A DNA stretch of 64,000 nucleotides, taken from positions 124,001 through 188,000 of the forward strand of contig JHWS01000002.1 in the NCBI GenBank assembly GCA_000687675.1, written 5' to 3'. The notes below the pieces were generated by a model. That model saw only the letters and a program-made list of their open reading frames with translations. It did no database searches and was not told the origin of the DNA. Shown here in pieces: positions 63,249-64,000 of the stretch (its first letter is position 1; every line of letters begins with the position of its first letter). Source of the stretch: Lachnospiraceae bacterium NC2008. GTDB taxonomy: Bacteria; Bacillota; Clostridia; Lachnospirales; Lachnospiraceae. A program made the position numbers and the translations under genes.

Positions 63249-63980
63249 TTATAAAAAGTCCTTTGTTCTAGAAGCTCCAACTCTATCGCAGCCAGCAGCT
63301 ATAAATGCCAGAAAATCTTCCTTAGTGCTTATGCCACCAGCAGCCTTAATCTTTACATCAGGGCCAATATTCTTCTTAAAGAGTTCAATATCTTCAAGCT
63401 TAGCCCCAGCAGTTCCAAAACCAGTAGATGTTTTAATATAATCTGCACCTGCTCTGGTAACAAGTTTGCAAAGTTCTATTTTTTCATCTTCTTCTAAGTA
63501 GCATGTTTCAATAATAACTTTAAGTATCTTATCTTTACATGCTTCTCTAACCATGATTAGTTCATTAAGTAAACTATCATAATCTTTATTCTTAACCATA
63601 CCGATGTTAATAACAACGTCTATTTCATCAGCACCATTATCAACTGCATCTTTAGTTTCGAAGGCTTTAACTTGGCTTGTTTCGTAGCCAAGAGGAAAGC
63701 CAATAACAGTACATATTTTAAGGCTTGAGCCATATTTTTCCTTAACAGGTTTTACATAAGATGGTGGTATACATACACTCGCTGTCTGGTAAAGAATAGC
63801 CTCATCACAAAGCTTATATATATCTTCTAATGAAGCAAATGCTTTAAGAAGTGTATGATCAACCTTTGAAATAGCTGCTTTAATATCTAAATCACTATCT
63901 ATAGTTCCTAAAGAAACTTCATTTGAAGAATTATCAGATTCAGGTGTATCAATAAGATTCTTCCTAACATCTTCCATCAT
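63249..63980 (-). CDS. deoC: Deoxyribose-phosphate aldolase
   Basis: A 243-residue class I aldolase cleaving 2-deoxyribose-5-phosphate to glyceraldehyde-3-phosphate and acetaldehyde. SKVDHTLLKAFAS and VCIPPSYV are at the start; the Schiff-base Lys is in YIKTSTGFGTAGA and the partner Lys in KVIIETCYL, with IKAAGGISTKEDFLAFI following. A polar N-terminal extension of about 33 residues precedes the usual start. GAAGGT lies before the first of two adjacent ATGs. The promoter region lies beyond the window. Confidence 0.95.
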   Translation of the reverse strand: MMEDVRKNLIDTPESDNSSNEVSLGTIDSDLDIKAAISKVDHTLLKAFASLEDIYKLCDEAILYQTASVCIPPSYVKPVKEKYGSSLKICTVIGFPLGYETSQVKAFETKDAVDNGADEIDVVINIGMVKNKDYDSLLNELIMVREACKDKILKVIIETCYLEEDEKIELCKLVTRAGADYIKTSTGFGTAGAKLEDIELFKKNIGPDVKIKAAGGISTKEDFLAFIAAGCDRVGASRTKDFL

Positions 63981-64000
63981 AAGTACCTTCTCGATTCTAC

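Overview
The window reads as chromosomal DNA of a low-G+C Gram-positive bacterium of class Clostridia, most likely a Lachnospiraceae relative (Butyrivibrio/Roseburia-like). That placement is inference. It rests on the AT-rich codons, strong AGGAGG-type ribosome sites, the Firmicutes L27/Prp pair, lexA divergent from a yneA-like gene, FakA/DegV fatty-acid kinase genes, a GerW/YtfI pair, short HisG with HisZ, and an archaeal-type Asd. About 66 protein genes are supported. After lexA almost everything is on the minus strand, so this looks like one replichore arm. I see no tRNA, rRNA, CRISPR array, insertion sequence or prophage, and no gene-free stretch longer than 300 bases.

Layout. 1-2.5 kb: end of an AI-2E-type exporter, a tiny hydrophobic ORF, and a divergent yneA/lexA SOS locus with four LexA-type boxes. 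2.6-7.0 kb: rsfS, yqeK, nadD, yhbY, obg, rpmA, prp, rplU (ribosome assembly and NAD). 7.2-13 kb: a SHOCT-repeat protein, an RNase E/G, and two radical-SAM-associated proteins. 13-17.8 kb: hisZ-G-D-B and a HisA-like/HisI fusion behind a consensus promoter. 17.9-22 kb: pseudouridine synthase, SDR, coiled-coil protein, coaD, rsmD. 22-26 kb: a type IIA topoisomerase pair (topo IV-like). 26.4-31.4 kb: DegV, recG, fakA, yloU. 31.6-32 kb: rpmB and an elaborate inverted-repeat element. 32-36 kb: J-domain-like coiled coil, GerW, YtfI-like, Nudix, CheY-like and CheX-like proteins. 36-44.5 kb: a single-chain SEDS/penicillin-binding protein, U32 protein, zapA, ruvB, ruvA and a chemoreceptor-like coiled coil. 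44.8-48.5 kb: ilvC, two ALS regulatory subunits, ilvB. 48.7-64 kb: lipoprotein, membrane proteins, methyltransferase, topB, an AAA ATPase, asd, argH, chorismate mutase, a HAD/ATP-grasp pair, YihY, a probable 6S RNA, aminopeptidase P and deoC.

How the parts work together. Three sets of genes look linked to DNA damage. GAACATAT-type operator candidates lie before yneA/lexA, before the topoisomerase operon and before the chemoreceptor-like/ruvAB operon; recG and topB are also present but I see no such box next to them. Cell-wall growth and division are represented by the SEDS-PBP fusion, ZapA and the YneA-like protein. Amino-acid synthesis is heavily represented (his, ilv, asd, argH, chorismate mutase).

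Most unusual items: the SEDS-transpeptidase fusion with a Tyr/Asp linker; the HisA-like/HisI fusion without HisE; the eight-repeat SHOCT protein; the shared LexA-like 15-mer; the 145-nt nested inverted-repeat element after rpmB; the 63-nt ilvC terminator palindrome that includes the ilvC stop codon; and the 6S RNA abutting yihY.
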